From: Acanthaster planci
Taxonomy: Eukaryota; Echinodermata; Asteroidea; Valvatida; Acanthasteridae
Assembly (NCBI RefSeq): GCF_001949145.1
Contig: NW_019091385.1
Coordinates: forward strand, 2,286,956 to 2,350,955
Length of the DNA: 64,000 bases
Direction of reading: 5' to 3'
Shown here one piece after another: positions 37,936-51,800 of this stretch (its first letter is position 1; the number at the start of each line of letters is the position of its first letter). The position numbers were made by a program, and so were the translations under genes. The notes beneath the pieces are model-generated. The model was not told where the DNA came from, ran no database searches, and saw only the letters and a list, made by a program, of their open reading frames with translations.

Positions 37936-40900
37936 GATTTTTCAAAGGAATCAGGAAAAAGGAAAAAAAACACTACTGACCACACTGAGGCAACTGCATG
38001 TACCAGTCTGCAACCTGGCCAAAATATTCTCAGCTTTATACTGTGGCAAAATCATTCACATCCCAGTGGGCATAATTCAGAATCTATTGAACCATTAATC
38101 ACGCATAATTTAATTAACTGTTTAATCAAAGGTCCAAATGATGATTGATGTACATGCACACTCATGCAATTGCCCTTGAAGCAAACCTCCCTGGTGACTA
38201 TAATGTTCTAAATTGTTCCAGCCTCCTCCAAAAAGGAATCAGTGTCCTTTATTAATTGGCCTAGCTTACAGGTCTCTTATCAATGGTGTTTAACTCTGCT
38301 GGTTCGTGAAAGGGTTCTGTCAAGAACCTTTTCAATGATTTACTAAGCCTGGAATATAAATATACACTGTTGAAGTTTTGACTGAGTAAATAAGTCTTAA
38401 CTAAGAACCATAATGAAGTTGTCACAGTCAAGAGGCACTGCCTCCGTTCTGTGTTCAATCCACAATTTAAAAATGAAGAGGAATCAAACTTCAATTCCTG
38501 CATCCGCAAGAAAAAATGGGAACAATTATTATAACAGCAGAAACTTTAGAAAATCAAAGAATTCATTAAAACACGTTGGTCAGGTAGTGGTGTGTTCTGG
38601 GAGGATAGGTCCATCTTACTGCAACCCCACAACCTAGGCTTACAATAGTCCCATTTTCAAAATGAAGTCAGGTGACGCACACTGAGCAAAGGTACCTGGG
38701 TTTCAGCATGCTGTGTGCCAAGAGGACAACAACCTTCCAAACCATGATATTTTAATATCAAGAAAATAACCTAGGACAGTTCAAAGGACAACAAGTAATT
38801 GTTGGACTTTCTAATTTTGCAAGCTACAAGTTGTTAGGTACAGCTAACTCTAATGCCAGTTGCATTTTGTTTACTTATTTCTTGAATACTTTTGACAATT
38901 TCTATGACGACGATCAACGATTTACACTGGGCAAACATATCCACTGTTGACTCAATACGCTGATGGGTAGAAATCAATATCTACATCTACAGAGGTCACT
39001 CAGACACAAGACACTGAAAGGAGAATAAAAGCGAATAAACACATTGACTTTTGAAACTCTAAACCAATGCAGCCAAGTCCATCATATCAAGTAGCGCTGA
39101 TTGGAAATACATGTAAGTTCAGAATGTTTCCTCACAGCATGGGCTGTAGATCCATATCACCAATAATTCTCTGGAGACAGTTAAAGGGAATAAATAAAGT
39201 CCCATGATAAAAACGTTTGCCTTTTCCAAACAACAAGCCAACACATCATCCAGTAAAAAATATTGTGAGCAACAGAGGGTGAATTAGACACAAAAGTATT
39301 TTGACATAGTGGCTTTCAATCAGCCAAGTAAATTTACAAAGTATCAATAAAAGTAGCATGAACTGAAATTAGTGTGCACAATATTTGCTCAACCATTTTT
39401 CACTTACATGTATGTGTATGTATACACCAATTAGTATTAGATTATTCAAACTCAAGTATCTGCAGGATTTTGGAATGGTTGCTGATAAAATTCTTGACTT
39501 TGCACTCACATGTTTTTTAATCCAAGCATACAAACTTTGGTTCAATTAAACATGGTAAACTCTTGCAAAATCACAAATGGCAGAATGGAATTCCAGAGAA
39601 TCAGGATGGTGCCTAATATTTTGTGGTGGTATTCCACTAGACTTAAAAAACTGCTGTTTTTACCATTCCATTTCACATCTATTTCCGTGACCTGTCCCCC
39701 CCCCACACACACACACACCTGGAGGGCTAGAGGTGGCTATTGAAAGTGTGGTAAATTAGGTAGCACAGTGACTACCCAGAGAGCCAGGTTTCTTCTGTAT
39801 GGGGAATTCAGATTGACCAAGCATTGACAATAATCCATTGATCACGGTCAGTTCATCAGGTGTACTGTATGTAAAATCGTATTGAAATTGGAGGATTTGG
39901 GGCTGTTAGGGTTAATATGCTGTTGCCCTGCTACAACAAAAAAGCCATTACAAAGTGCATAACATCTACATGTATGTGGACAATCACAAACAGTTTGAAA
40001 CTTCTTTACTGCCAAATATTTGCTTCAATTTCAATCTTGTCCACCAAGGTTTAAGCTTTGGGGTTAAATGTTGATTGATTGTATGCATTTATATAAAGTG
40101 CTGAAGATAATCTTTGAGCAAATAAAAACAGTCTGGCGCTGTCCTGTCAACTCAAAATCCCTGTTTCATTGCTCAAACAACTGTCAGTGAGTAACCTGTT
40201 ACATCTCATCTATTTGTATTGACTGATTTATGTACTTTGCTCTGTATTCACAAATAAATAAGCCTATCCAGGTAACTTGGCATTGTTTGTCTTTGTTTTT
40301 ACAATATCCAATCCCAAAATACCTTTCTTTTCGCACAGGGTTGTCTAAGCTACAAAATAGAAACTCACTAATATCTATACACCAATTACTGTCAAATGTA
40401 AGTTCCATATATCTAGTTTGTGCATTATGAAATCCGATCCATTAAGGTACACAGTGATAATGAAAAATGTGCCACACTAGGAAATTCAAAGCCCAACCGA
40501 GTAAAATTGCAACTCCCCAGAAAGATTGATGTCCTATTTCAGTCTTTCTGATTCCCTGTTTTCTCTCTCTTTTTTTCCACATGAAGGTTGAAGAAATGCT
40601 GGAAAAGTGTTTTATTTATAGAAGGGAGGGAATGAGAGAACACCCTGCTAATTCCTAACTCCTGAATGCTAAAGAAACAAGGCCGCTTCAACAAGTCTCT
40701 GTATATCTCATGATTTTGCAGTCTTTGCTGAAACCTTGCAAGTACATGTGTCGCACACAATGATTGCTCTCCTCTACGACTCACCGTCCTTTATCTCCAG
40801 GAGAAAAATTAAGCCTAATTATTGGACATAACTTTTCAAACAAGTGCAAATGAAAGAAGTGACCTACAAAGGTGAACAAGAGACTCTACACCAGCAATCA

Positions 40901-41968
40901 ACTTTCACACATGTTAATTGACAGCATGTTGCTTGATTGAATTTTGAACAAAATTTTTCAAGTTCAATTTCAGCACTGATCATGACTTACAATGAAGATC
41001 TTGAACATGTTTCGGAAACACCACATCCTTCCCATACTGTTCCTAATCGATGCTATATTAGAAAGCAAGACTCGTCACAGAAACATGTCGTTCGCTCTCT
41101 GAAAATCATGTGGACTGATCAGCAAACTGAGCTTCCCAGAACGTGAACTCAACAGCAGCTTCAGTATTATCGCTTGTCATCGCAGTTGGGACACACAGGG
41201 TGAAGCGATTCAGACCATTCTCCTCTATAGTAACTATTTCAACAACAATATCTATCGAACACAGGATCACCACAAATGACAAAAAGAGCTCCCATAAAAT
41301 CCTTGGCTTCACCATCATGCAGGATTAAACCATGACTGGTGCCGCTGCTGGTACTAGTGGGTTTTGTTGTGTGGCAATCCGGGAGCACTTCTGCTACAGA
41401 GTGAAGGCCAGGCTTCTATGGCTGCTGCCATCCTACAACAATAAGTTGACTCTATTTAGGAGATTGTTGTCACGTTGCTAAAGGTTCCGAAAGCAAACTA
41501 GTCAACCATACCGACAAAACCCTGTGGGGGCAAGCTTGAATACCTCTCTACATGTACACCCAGCAAGTCCACTTTGTGGTCAAGCAAAAAAAAAGTTAAC
41601 TGAAAGCCTGACGTGAGAATTTCTTACCAACACTTGCTTTATCTGAGTATGTGACAGGAGCTAAATTAGGCCAGTAACCCAAAATGCATGCTTAACTTTC
41701 TGTAATCCAAGGGCCAATTCTTTCCAGAAAAAACCACACTGAATGAAGAATGGCCTCATGACTGTTTTCGTTTTGGAAAGAGAGCAAAAATGGGTGTGAT
41801 GGCTTTAACAATAAATGTAAAGCCAACCATGACATCTTCAGTCAAAGATTGGAAGGTGTGACATTTGGATTCCAGGAGTCTTCCAAAATACTGTGTACAA
41901 AGTTTGTTAGGATGATAAATTGTCAAATCCAATTTTATGAATGCCAATTCACAATAGGAAATGCAATA

Positions 41969-42015
41969 AATGAATTATGAATGAATTATGAATGAATTAT
42001 GAATGAATTATGAAT
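41969..42015. repeat. 11-bp tandem repeat (ATGAATTATGA)
   Basis: Four consecutive near-perfect copies of an 11-bp unit, ATGAATTATGA, lie in intergenic or intronic DNA. Confidence 0.9.
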
Positions 42016-42429
42016 CATTATAAATGAATAATTGCATTATTCTGGATGCCATCCAAAACAGAGTGGAAAAACTTAAGTTCAAGGTGGCTATTTGATGATT
42101 TACTGCCATGGTCTTCTTAATTTGCTGACTTGAAACTGGGCATACAAGCTTTTAAATCATTTATTCAGGATAAAAACAGTGAAATTGTTACCAGTTAAAA
42201 GAATTTGTGGAACTATATTTAGTAGCAATCAAGTGCATTATATTTACATTTTGCTTACATCATGGAACAAGGAATCAAGAGATCCAGAACTGTCAAAGAT
42301 CTGGAACTGTTGCACCCATGTACCTACACGTATAATTTATTTCCCAATCCCCCCCCCCATGTCTTAAGTTTGGTTATGGTTTTCCTTTTAGCTTTTAGCT
42401 TCCTTTTAGGTACATTTTCCTTTTAGCTC

Positions 42430-42580
42430 AATTGCAGAATACCCCGCCACCCCGCATGATCAACCTCATAGCCAGGAACAGGTCAAAGTGTCACATTCTT
42501 CTCACAGGATTTTCATCTTGTACCCACATAACCAGTCATTCCAGGGGTCGTTTTTTAGAGTGGCAGGGTATTCTGCAATT
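42430..42580. mobile_element. MITE with AATTGCAGAATACCC ends (151 bp)
   Basis: AATTGCAGAATACCCCGCCAC at the left is mirrored by GTGGCAGGGTATTCTGCAATT at the right (one mismatch in 21). The interior has no coding capacity. A local repeat of CCTTTTAG units lies immediately left, at about 42385-42429. Confidence 0.75.
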
Positions 42581-42914
42581 ACTCCTTATATTTCGTATTA
42601 ATTTTTTTTCCTTTTAAAGTAAACATTTTTACCATTGGCACTACTACTGTACCGGTACAGGAATGGGATGCTCCAGGATTGGGAAACTGTCATTCTGTGA
42701 AATGACAGACATATTTCGAGGGGGGGGCAGAGAGCAGCAAAATTTGATTGGTTTATCTTATAGGCCTAGTGTGAATTTTCCTAAAAACACCACGAAGGGG
42801 ATGGAGTCAAGAAAATTTTTCTGAGACAACATATTTAAAGCCGAATTCTGGAGGCTACATGTGATGAAAAATTCTTTTCTCTAATAAAGTGTAACAAATT
42901 GTATGTTCATGTAC

Positions 42915-43442
42915 CTTGGTAACTGGTGCAGAATGTGCAGTTTGTCGTGACCTTGTGATCGCTGAGTCTGCCTTCTCGGCCAGTCCGTCCACAACACCCA
43001 AGGTCAGTCTCCTGACCTGGGTCTCAATCTTGGGGATGTCATCGTTCACCCTGGTCCCCCAGGCCGAGGTAGTCTGCGACACCTGTCCGCGGGAGCTGGA
43101 CGGTGTGAAGCCCGCGTGGCCCAGCCCGCGTGACCCGGCCGCCGCGGTGGCCGGACGGGTCTCTTCCAGCACGTTGGGTGTTCCGCGAGACTGCAGCTTG
43201 GCCTGAGCTGAGGTTGGCCGGATCGGTTTACCCATTCGTCGACCCGGCGTGACGGCTCTTTTCCTCGCATCGTTGTCATTTTCAATGGCTTCCAGCAGCA
43301 CTTTCTCACTACTTGTAGGGCGACAGTGGGGCATATTGACCAAACCTGACGGCCCCCACTTACCAGAACTAAACACACCACCGAAGAAACGATCGCTCAA
43401 ACCTTTATATTCCTCGGAGCTCAGCAACCTAACCCGATTCAC
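42915..43442 (-). CDS. Orphan coding exon, possible N-terminus of the WD-repeat gene
   Basis: A minus-strand frame is open for 176 codons and ends at a good donor (CCAAG|GTACAT) in phase 0. The first ATG in frame is at 43334-43332, about 140 codons before the donor. Upstream the frame stays protein-like (LLSSEEYKGLSDRFFGGVF), and a TTAG acceptor near 43432 suggests the exon may instead be internal. The product is basic, Ser/Thr/Arg-rich and probably disordered, with no recognised domain. The region is unusually G+C- and CpG-rich for this window. The phase-0 end fits the WD-gene exon at 35236-35289, and a cryptic phase-2 donor (ACAAG|GTCACG) would fit the acceptor before the exon at about 37900. 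It could also be a separate gene. Confidence 0.5.
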
Positions 43443-44600
43443 ACAGAATAACGAGAGTAATTGTCAACATTTTACACTTAAATCATAAGCGAGATCCGCA
43501 ATCCCAAGGCCAAATACAGTGAGGATTTAACATACAGTTAGTGACCTAACAAAATGGAACCAGCCACAAAGTTTACTGGAACAAAGTCAGTTTACTGCAT
43601 GTACAACAACGTGAATCGGATCCATCGTGACCTCCTGGCTTGGTGTTGTTATGGCAGCCGTCCACCACCTGATGATCGAGTTTCGCTGGTTCCCTCAAAA
43701 GTAACAAAATGGTGATGTCACAGTAAACGGAACCCGTGTTTATGTGTGCCAGTACCTGTGAACACAACTGCCTATAGATGGCGCTATACACCTGTTACGG
43801 TCTTCTTAAATTGATTGATTAGGTCACGGCAGGTGAGGGATGTTCGATAAATTCAGTCAAATATACACATTCCAATCCATATTTCAAACAAAGCTTCCCA
43901 TGCAGTGGCGTATTCAGTGGGGGTAGGGTCACTTTTATTATTATTTAATATTTATTAATTAAATTTCTTTTATTAAATTTATTTATCAAATATTGGCACC
44001 AAAACCGTACCAGGACAAAACAACACCACGACTTGAAATAAACACTAAGATTTCGTGACCGTAAGATTTGCAATACCTTTTTCTCAAGTTCAAGTTGAAT
44101 AAGCCCGAAGCCGCATTTTCTTTGAATTTGCTCCCCCCCCCACCACCACCAAAAGGTGCACACCGCTGGTTCCGTGTTCTAATAAACACTTAAAAATGGT
44201 AACACGCAACTCATACAGTTCTGTATTCCTTATGTTTATTCCCTTTTCATTAACGCAAAAGAGGTGATCCGAAAATTAATTCTCACAAAGTTAGTATTTA
44301 ACGTTGACGCATGATTGACGAACAGAAAAAATAATTTGCACAGTTCACAACTATTGGCCACCTTCTGCTTAATCTGTCACGGTTGTAGCAGATCGTCCAG
44401 TCACCCATTTTGGTCACAGAAAGCACGTATAACGGCAGTAATAACAGTTTTGTATGTAGTTTTTTTTTCACGTGACGGGCAAAGGCATATCAGGAAGTGT
44501 ACCATGTCCGTACAGTGGAGGCGCGTACATTTTCAAATCTGTGTATTTCTATTGCCAATTTTATGTACGACAGTGTTTCTGCGCCCATCTGTGTAAATAA

Positions 44601-44758
44601 TACGGCCGTTTCACAATAGTGCGCCTCCAAGAGTTTGCAACACATTGGCCAATCACAACGCGCAAAATCTGTTGAACCGCTAGCTCCAAACGCGCGACAG
44701 ATTTCGCGCATCGTGATTGGCCAAACTCTTAGACGCGCACTATTGTGAATCGCCCGTA
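44601..44758. mobile_element. TACGGCCGTTTCACAATAGTG MITE, copy 2
   Basis: Same family as 18685-18856: ends TACGGCCGTTTCACAATAGT and ACTATTGTGAATCGCCCGTA, with inner inverted blocks TTGGCCAATCACAACGCGC and GCGCATCGTGATTGGCCAA. CpG is kept better than in copy 1, suggesting a younger insertion. Confidence 0.8.
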
Positions 44759-45440
44759 TTGAACGCCGACCGTCAAAAATCACGTGACTGAAAATTCTCT
44801 ATAGGTGATGACCCATATCAATGCTCAAATAAAGCCCCATCATCTGACCGGTGTATCGTTGATCGGGTATATTTGAATTATTCGTCACAGCCACAGCCCA
44901 AAATACCTATTACGTGTCCGCGGTCAAGTGTTGTGACCACAGACACGGTAATGCTCAAAAATGGAACATTCTCTTCTGTAAGTAAATGGATCGAGCGACG
45001 TTCCATCCATCCTTTCACATGGCCACTGTATCACTATAGCTATTCACATGAGCTACTGCATGCAATAAACATCCACAAACACCGTTTCTTCTTTTGACTG
45101 ATAAGGAAATTTCTAAAGACGAAGGCGATGCAAGGATTCATTCGGGTACTGATCTCTGTGTTTGACTTTTAGTTTTAATGATTTTTCCAGGTGATGTGGC
45201 GAATTCCCTGTATTTGTTTAGGTGTTGTATGATAACAACGACTGATGATCCTTAAAAGTCATGCAATTAGAGGAGGAATTTCATTTCGTGACAGATGAAG
45301 TTTTCACATCCTGGCATCCAATTTTCCTACCGCTGCCCTTTTAAAAATGTTATTTGTACATGTATACCAGTGAAGTTGATATTTATCACGGTCCTTTTGA
45401 CTTTTTACCGAAGGGTTCCAAACAATTTTATTTTGCAATT

Positions 45441-45668
45441 TTACCCGAGATTATGCCAAGACGATTGCGGGGTTGTCCATGCTAGTGTCCTGGCTGCTGT
45501 CACAACGGCTGACGCACCGTTGCCTCGCTGCATCATTACCAAGGACTGCCTCCACTTCCCCTGGACAGGCAGGATGTTGTTGACGTGCTGAGATTTACAG
45601 GCGTTGTTAGCAGCAGAGATGATAGAAATTGCGATTGAATCGGCGTCAATGTTCCTTAATGCGGCCAT
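45441..45668 (-). CDS. Unrecognised 75-codon ORF, possible exon
   Basis: A true ATG (45668-45666) opens a frame starting MAALRNIDADSIAISIISAA. It stands out by higher G+C than its AT-rich surroundings and a protein-like composition, but no domain, splice partner or regulatory signal is evident. It may be a single-exon remnant or chance. Confidence 0.2.
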   Translation of the reverse strand: MAALRNIDADSIAISIISAANNACKSQHVNNILPVQGKWRQSLVMMQRGNGASAVVTAARTLAWTTPQSSWHNLG

Positions 45669-48600
45669 TACGTTTAGGAGAGTGAATAATTAGTGATTTT
45701 CCCAAAAGATATTTGTGATTTCTTGTCAAGAACTTGATGGATTCAAACATATTCTATATTAATGCTATATTCACAAACAACTGAAAAACAACGCATATTT
45801 TGTCTTCTCTGCTTACATACATTTTGATGATTATCACTGTTTTAATCTTGACAACTTTCATGGTAAACAAAACTGTCTCATTAATTGTTTCACGAAGTTC
45901 ATTGTCCTTCACTGGTTCATACTCGTTATGTATAAACATCGGTACACAAGCGACGTGCACCAGCGCTTGTGACGTCAGAATGATATTGTTCCAACAAACT
46001 CAAAAGCGAAAGAAAAAACACGCGGTCGGTGACAGTGCGGTAATTATCTCATCCTTTGCGCATGTGTGCTTCCAAGAAAGTGCAAAGCAGACGATAAGTA
46101 ACTTGTTGCATTGTAAATACTGACCAAAATGTGGGATTTAGTAACCACCAGCTCTCGATAACTACAATACGAGTGCCGAAGAAGTGAAACGTGGTTTCAG
46201 TCTTTCAAAGGTGGGCTCCTTTTTTTTTTAATTACGATGTTTCACAGAGAACTTCCAAGAAAAGAAATGCTGCGCTGAATTTGTTTCGAACAAAGTGGGC
46301 CCTGCCTGTTCAATAGAGATTAGGCCATTTAGTGTTACCTCATTCTGACATGCCAATTACTGATATCAAGAATGACCCATGTGTTTTCTTTTTGGGATTG
46401 AAACAGGATCCGGCAAATTTTGTTGTCATTATCTGGTCATATTCGTTACAACTTAATAGGCCTACTAGTTACTTCGACCTTCAGCATTTCATGCATTGTT
46501 AAATCATTGGCAAGTAACATGTATTGTAAGAAGTGAACCACATTTCCCTTTTTATTTTTTATAACTGAAAACACGTAGGCCAAAGAAGTCAACAAGATAT
46601 CATATCTAATGCTAATACGCCTTTCTGTGTACAGGGACTTGGTTTCTGTGACAAATACAACTTGGAGCAAAGTGGACAAATAAATATAAGCAATAAAGGT
46701 TTGCTTTATCACATAGGCCTGCATTAGTGCTTTAATGTTTGAAAGGCGTGATAGACAAAATGATATCTTGGTAATTATAGTGTAACACATGAAAGCTTAG
46801 TTTTAATTTAGGTAAGGTTGTCCGGTTACTTCTACAAGACTACAAGGTTGTAACAGTAAAGTGTAATTTCTAAGCGACAGTGCTCATAGAAATTACTGTT
46901 TGTATTTTCTTATGTTCTGATGTGGTTTTCCTGACTCTGATTGAAGTGGACGTTTTTGCTTCCAAGTTCACAGTAGACTGAAAGACAAGCAATAACGTAA
47001 AAAAATACGGAGCATGAAAAAAAACGAAAATATGACTTAAGATATTTGTCAATAAGCAGTTTTCTCAGTCCCTCTAAAACGAAATTGTCATGTGTAGTTT
47101 TATAATGCAAAGTATGTGTCTAAGGAGCATCTCAACTTCTGTATCGATTATAAGCCTCTTAGCAATAAACTTTTCAACGTGGAAGACCACTAATATACTT
47201 AGCAGGAGTTTTCAGGGATGATGACATAACAGGTACATTACTCATTTGCTAGGTGAAATCACTCAACATTAAGTTTAAGTTTTCCTTGTTACATGTATGA
47301 AAAGCACATCAATTAGAAAGATTCTGAAGGACTTCATTAAACTAATGCAGTGTAAAATAGTAGTAATCTGAGATATTCTAAAACAACGAATTCTAGGAAT
47401 TGTGCGATGTACAGTGGTAAGAGATATAATCTCATTTCAAAATACCAATAAAGGCATAATCATTTTTCTAAGAAAGGTGTGCCGCAATACCGTAATGAAC
47501 TGATCTTCATCAAGCTGAGAGGTGCTAAGAATAGTTAGCAAAATCTTATTCTTCCAAGGACCCTTTATGACTTCAACTGAGTTGCCATGGAAATCAGTTA
47601 TCATTCAGGCTTCAGAGAGCTCTGTGCACTATTTCGTGGCACTATCTGTCCCAATCATGGCATTTGTAAGCCCAAAAAATGAAAGAGCCGTTATTAATTG
47701 CATTATCACTGCAACTTGGCAAAATTAAAATTATGCTCTTTAAACAAAACATTAAAATCTAGCAGCTTAGCACTAAAACTGAATTTTTTTCTGTCAAATG
47801 TTAGTGAATTGAATGTTGAGCAGATCTCATTAGTTACAACAACTTTAGAACACAATGTCAATGCAAAAATGTATCTTAGTTTTGAGTAGTTCCAGGAAAA
47901 ATGCATACATAGGTTTGTGGGCGCACAGTAAATTTTGTGCTGAATCAAATTACAGGATAATGCAACTTTAGGCAGATAATTTAAAAAACCACAATTCATT
48001 TGATCTTTGCTCCGCTGTCTTTGTCATTTTTAGAAAAAAAGAACTTTGAAACAAATGAGATTAACATACCAATTTAATGTTTTAACTTGAAAACAATGAG
48101 CTATGCATATTCCAGTCAAAACTTGTAATTTGGGAGATGACTTTTTTCCATTAATGCACCACGATGCCACATGTTTTTTAGCATATAGGGTATAAGTCTG
48201 ATAAAGTAACCAATTATTATCGTAACCCTGAATCATCTGGGATTGAATATACATGTACATGTCATTTCCCTCTTTTGACACAAAAGCTATTACTAAAAAT
48301 TTCAAGTAGTGTCTTAATCAGAGGCAAATACTATTATATTTAATGTTCTGGTATTTCTCACGTTTCTTTTATTTTTAATGTTTTTCATATTTGTTGCGTA
48401 GTTCGATTTTTATCATTCAATTTTTGGCACTATTTTCTAATTCTGATCATTGGGCTTGAAGACAATGCATGTTTATGTCATATCCCTGACAAATATGTGT
48501 TTCAGTGAATGACTTTTTGCACAAATCATAACTTACGGCATTGTCCACGTAGTGTGCTGAGATACATTTGCTTTACATGAATGGGTAGGCATGTGAAAGA

Positions 48601-48864
48601 GATACAACATTAAATTGATTATATTATAACTACACAATATTTTCCAGTGAAAATTTCCTGTAACAATCTTTAGTTAATCTTAATCAAAATACAGAAAAAA
48701 ACTGGTTCTTTTTTTCAAACAATTGATTGGCAGTTCCAATGTTTTCTTAACAGCTGTCAAAGTTAAATACATCCAAATGTGTCAGTATGTAAGTGGCAAA
48801 GCTCACTAAAAAAATGCACCAGGTCTTCCCTCCTTGGAAAAAGGGGATTTTAATAGTAATGGAA

Positions 48865-51800
48865 CTAGACACAGGTTGAGCCCAGACAAGGTGTGTCACT
48901 GGATGTTGGACTGGGGCAATTTCTGTGAAGCTCCACTGTTGTTGTGACTGGAGGTAGAATACCTGGAAACAAACAAGGTGGCAATATTGAAATACTGTTG
49001 CTTTGTCTAGTCTTGGGAATATGACATATTGGCCACAGTTAATAATTGCATTTAGCAACAGTCCAACCTGAGCAAGAAAGCTGAAACCTCAATTTACAAC
49101 AAAACATATAGTTTCTGTTTGATTTTTTGCCAATAAGCCAAATCTTTGTTATCTCTTACAACCTTCCTGAGGGGTCAGGAAGCTCACTCTTAAACCCACA
49201 GTAGAAAGAATTTCAAGCAAAAAGCCTGTACGGCAGCTCAGATCAGGAACATTCCTTAGAACTTGCTTAAAATTTTCAAAAATTTTTATGATACAAAATC
49301 GACTAAAGAGGATCTGTACCTTCCGAGCTTGAGGAACCATTTCTACTTTCATCTGATCTACTTCCTTCCGACTGTGCATCCTCCGTGACAGCCATGACAC
49401 GCACACTCTGTTGTGTGTTTGATGGCCATCGCATCAGATGCGATGTCCGTAGACTTGATGTCCTGATGTGTGAATCGTCTCTCTCCAAGTTAGAATTGAA
49501 TATGATCTGTCCCAATTCAAAGACATAAAGTGCCTCTTCACTGGCGCGCATTGTCAGTTGATTCTGTAGATTAAAAAGACAATGTGAGCAAAATGAAATG
49601 AAAGAATTTTTGTTGAAGGAAATTCTTTGTAAAAAATACTTCAGCCGATGATGAAAGGCAAAGCTTCGCATAAAAATGGAAACTGTTTACCAACAGTCTT
49701 GGACCAACATTTAACTAAAAAGGTTCATTTCGAACACATAATCAGCTTTTAAGTGTTTGGTTGAAATAAAATTATTCCAAAAATATTTAAAACAGTACAA
49801 GTTAGAGCTCTGGCATAACCAAACTACAAAAATTAATTTGTGTATCAGGATGCATCAAACTGGCAAGGATTTGCCCAACACTTCTTGCCAATATATATGA
49901 ATAAGATCACAAACCTGTAACGAGTAACCTAAATATTTATAATTGTAACGTTAAATGTTAAGTCTGAATTATAATTTTGTGAGGAAAGACTGCTTACCCC
50001 ATAACCAAGAGCCTTTAGAATGTTCAGCTTACACATTGGGCACGTCCTGTGCTCTATTAACCACTGATCAACACAACTTTTGTGGTAATAATGCCTAGTG
50101 AAGAAAAAATTAGAGTCACGCCAAATAAAGTTGTTCCAAAAACGACAAATGCATATAACATTATTAAACGTCAATCACTATTAATCAAATGACATGCAGC
50201 AGCTATCACCACTGCTCAAAATGCAAACATGTGAATGGTAAATGCATATATATTGCATACATAAAATGTACATGTATACATGTACATGTATAACGATACA
50301 TAATTAACTGTTGATTCTCTTCAAGAATCTATGGTTTAGTATTGATTCTCTTTTGAGAACACATGTAAAGTGACATCACAAGAGTAATTTATATAACAGG
50401 TTTTGCCCTTCCCCAATGCAAAAAAATGCATCTTGAAAATCACAAGAGTAGTTCAAATGTCCAGATTGGTAAAGCACACCTGCCAACACTGGAAAGTCTG
50501 AAAACAACACCAAGTGTGAGCACAATGTGAGCCTCTTAACATAAAGCCCATGAAACAGGTTGAGTCAGGTTGAGGTGCCTGTGCATTATTTCAAGCCGCA
50601 GCCAAGTAAGCCGGACATGACCAGTGGAGATAAACCCTTCCCAGTGTACTATAGTGTTGTGGCAGTGGGAAGGAGCAAACTTCACAGATGATGTGCAGTA
50701 ATTGGCAAGATATTTTTCAGATTTTTTTTTCCATCTGAAACACAGAAAAATCTGATCTGCATCAGAATTTTAGGCCTTTGAAATTTAAAACTCTGAACAG
50801 TTCTGAACAAATTGGAATAGCTGGCAGGTGTGGTTACAGCAGTGAAAAATACTGAGACTGAAAAACTGAACGTAAAGCACAATGACCCAAAATAATCATC
50901 CTACATGTATATAGAAAGTACATGTAGATTGACCAGACTTTTAAGCCAATACTTACTTGCATGGGAGTACCCGCACTAAATCTGATGTTTTGTAACTCTC
51001 TAAACAAACTGGGCAAGCTCCACCATCAACCAGCTCCTATAAATGTGGAAAAGAGAAAAACAAACAGAAACAACATTATAATATTAAAGATGTTATTCAA
51101 CCTTGTACAATACATTGCATACATGAAACCAGTGGACAGCCCTTTTATTGCAAAAAAACTTGTTTTCAAGCTCTTGCATATGTGTACGTGTATAATTTCT
51201 CAGGTAATTCATGCGTGTGAAGCAAGAAGTACTCACCTTATCTCCATCTTTAAGATGTTTAGCTGGGAGTTTTGCAACAGCTTTCTTGGCCGCTCGACTC
51301 AGCCGTTTCTGTGAAAAATAATAATCAGCCGAATCAAATTATTTTCAACAGTTCCTTATTGAGAATCAATGCTGGGGAAAAAAGATACCTTTGTACATGG
51401 CTATACTTGCCTAAAATTAATTGCAACTTCAAGAATGACCTGAGCTTTGTTTGCATGGGAACACGTTACATAAGTCACACAGGTGTGATTTACCATGTTT
51501 TTATGAACATGCAGGCACATAATGTACTATACAAGTATGTATTTTAATTCATGAATAACCCTAGCCCCTAGGGTGTTTGAAAAAAAGTCATTGTAAATAT
51601 AGAATTCAGTAGTGCCAAGGCTGGGACAGCAAAATTTATTTTTGAATAAACCCTGCACAGAATTATGGAAAAAACAACAAATTTGCTGCTAGGAATACAA
51701 GTATTGTTTTACATTATCATGTATATGTATACATGTATGAAAGTAAAATTAATCAAATTATAATTCTCAAGAATCAAAGGCATTCAATGGCATTCATAAA

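Larger units (their letters stand above)
37936..42914. other. Upstream region / possible long intron of the WD-repeat gene
   Basis: I found no exon I can support here. It holds a minisatellite (41969-42015), a MITE (42430-42580), a short CA run at about 39706-39718 and one signal-peptide-like antisense ORF (41106-41318, see findings). If the coding exon at 42.9-43.4 kb belongs to the WD-repeat gene, this whole stretch is an intron. Confidence 0.5.
43443..48864. other. Intergenic region between the WD-repeat and goliath genes
   Basis: No gene is supported. It contains MITE copy 2 (44601-44758), A/T-rich low-complexity DNA around 43930-43990 and an unexplained 75-codon minus-strand ORF at 45441-45668. 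TTTATT at 48368-48373 (AATAAA on the minus strand) is a candidate poly(A) signal for the goliath gene, about 0.5 kb beyond its stop. Confidence 0.6.

Noticed and set aside
43334-43442. Start of the orphan exon at 43442 as a methionine
   Set aside because: The codon there is GTG, with an in-frame TGA 21 nt upstream; the first real ATG in frame is at 43334.
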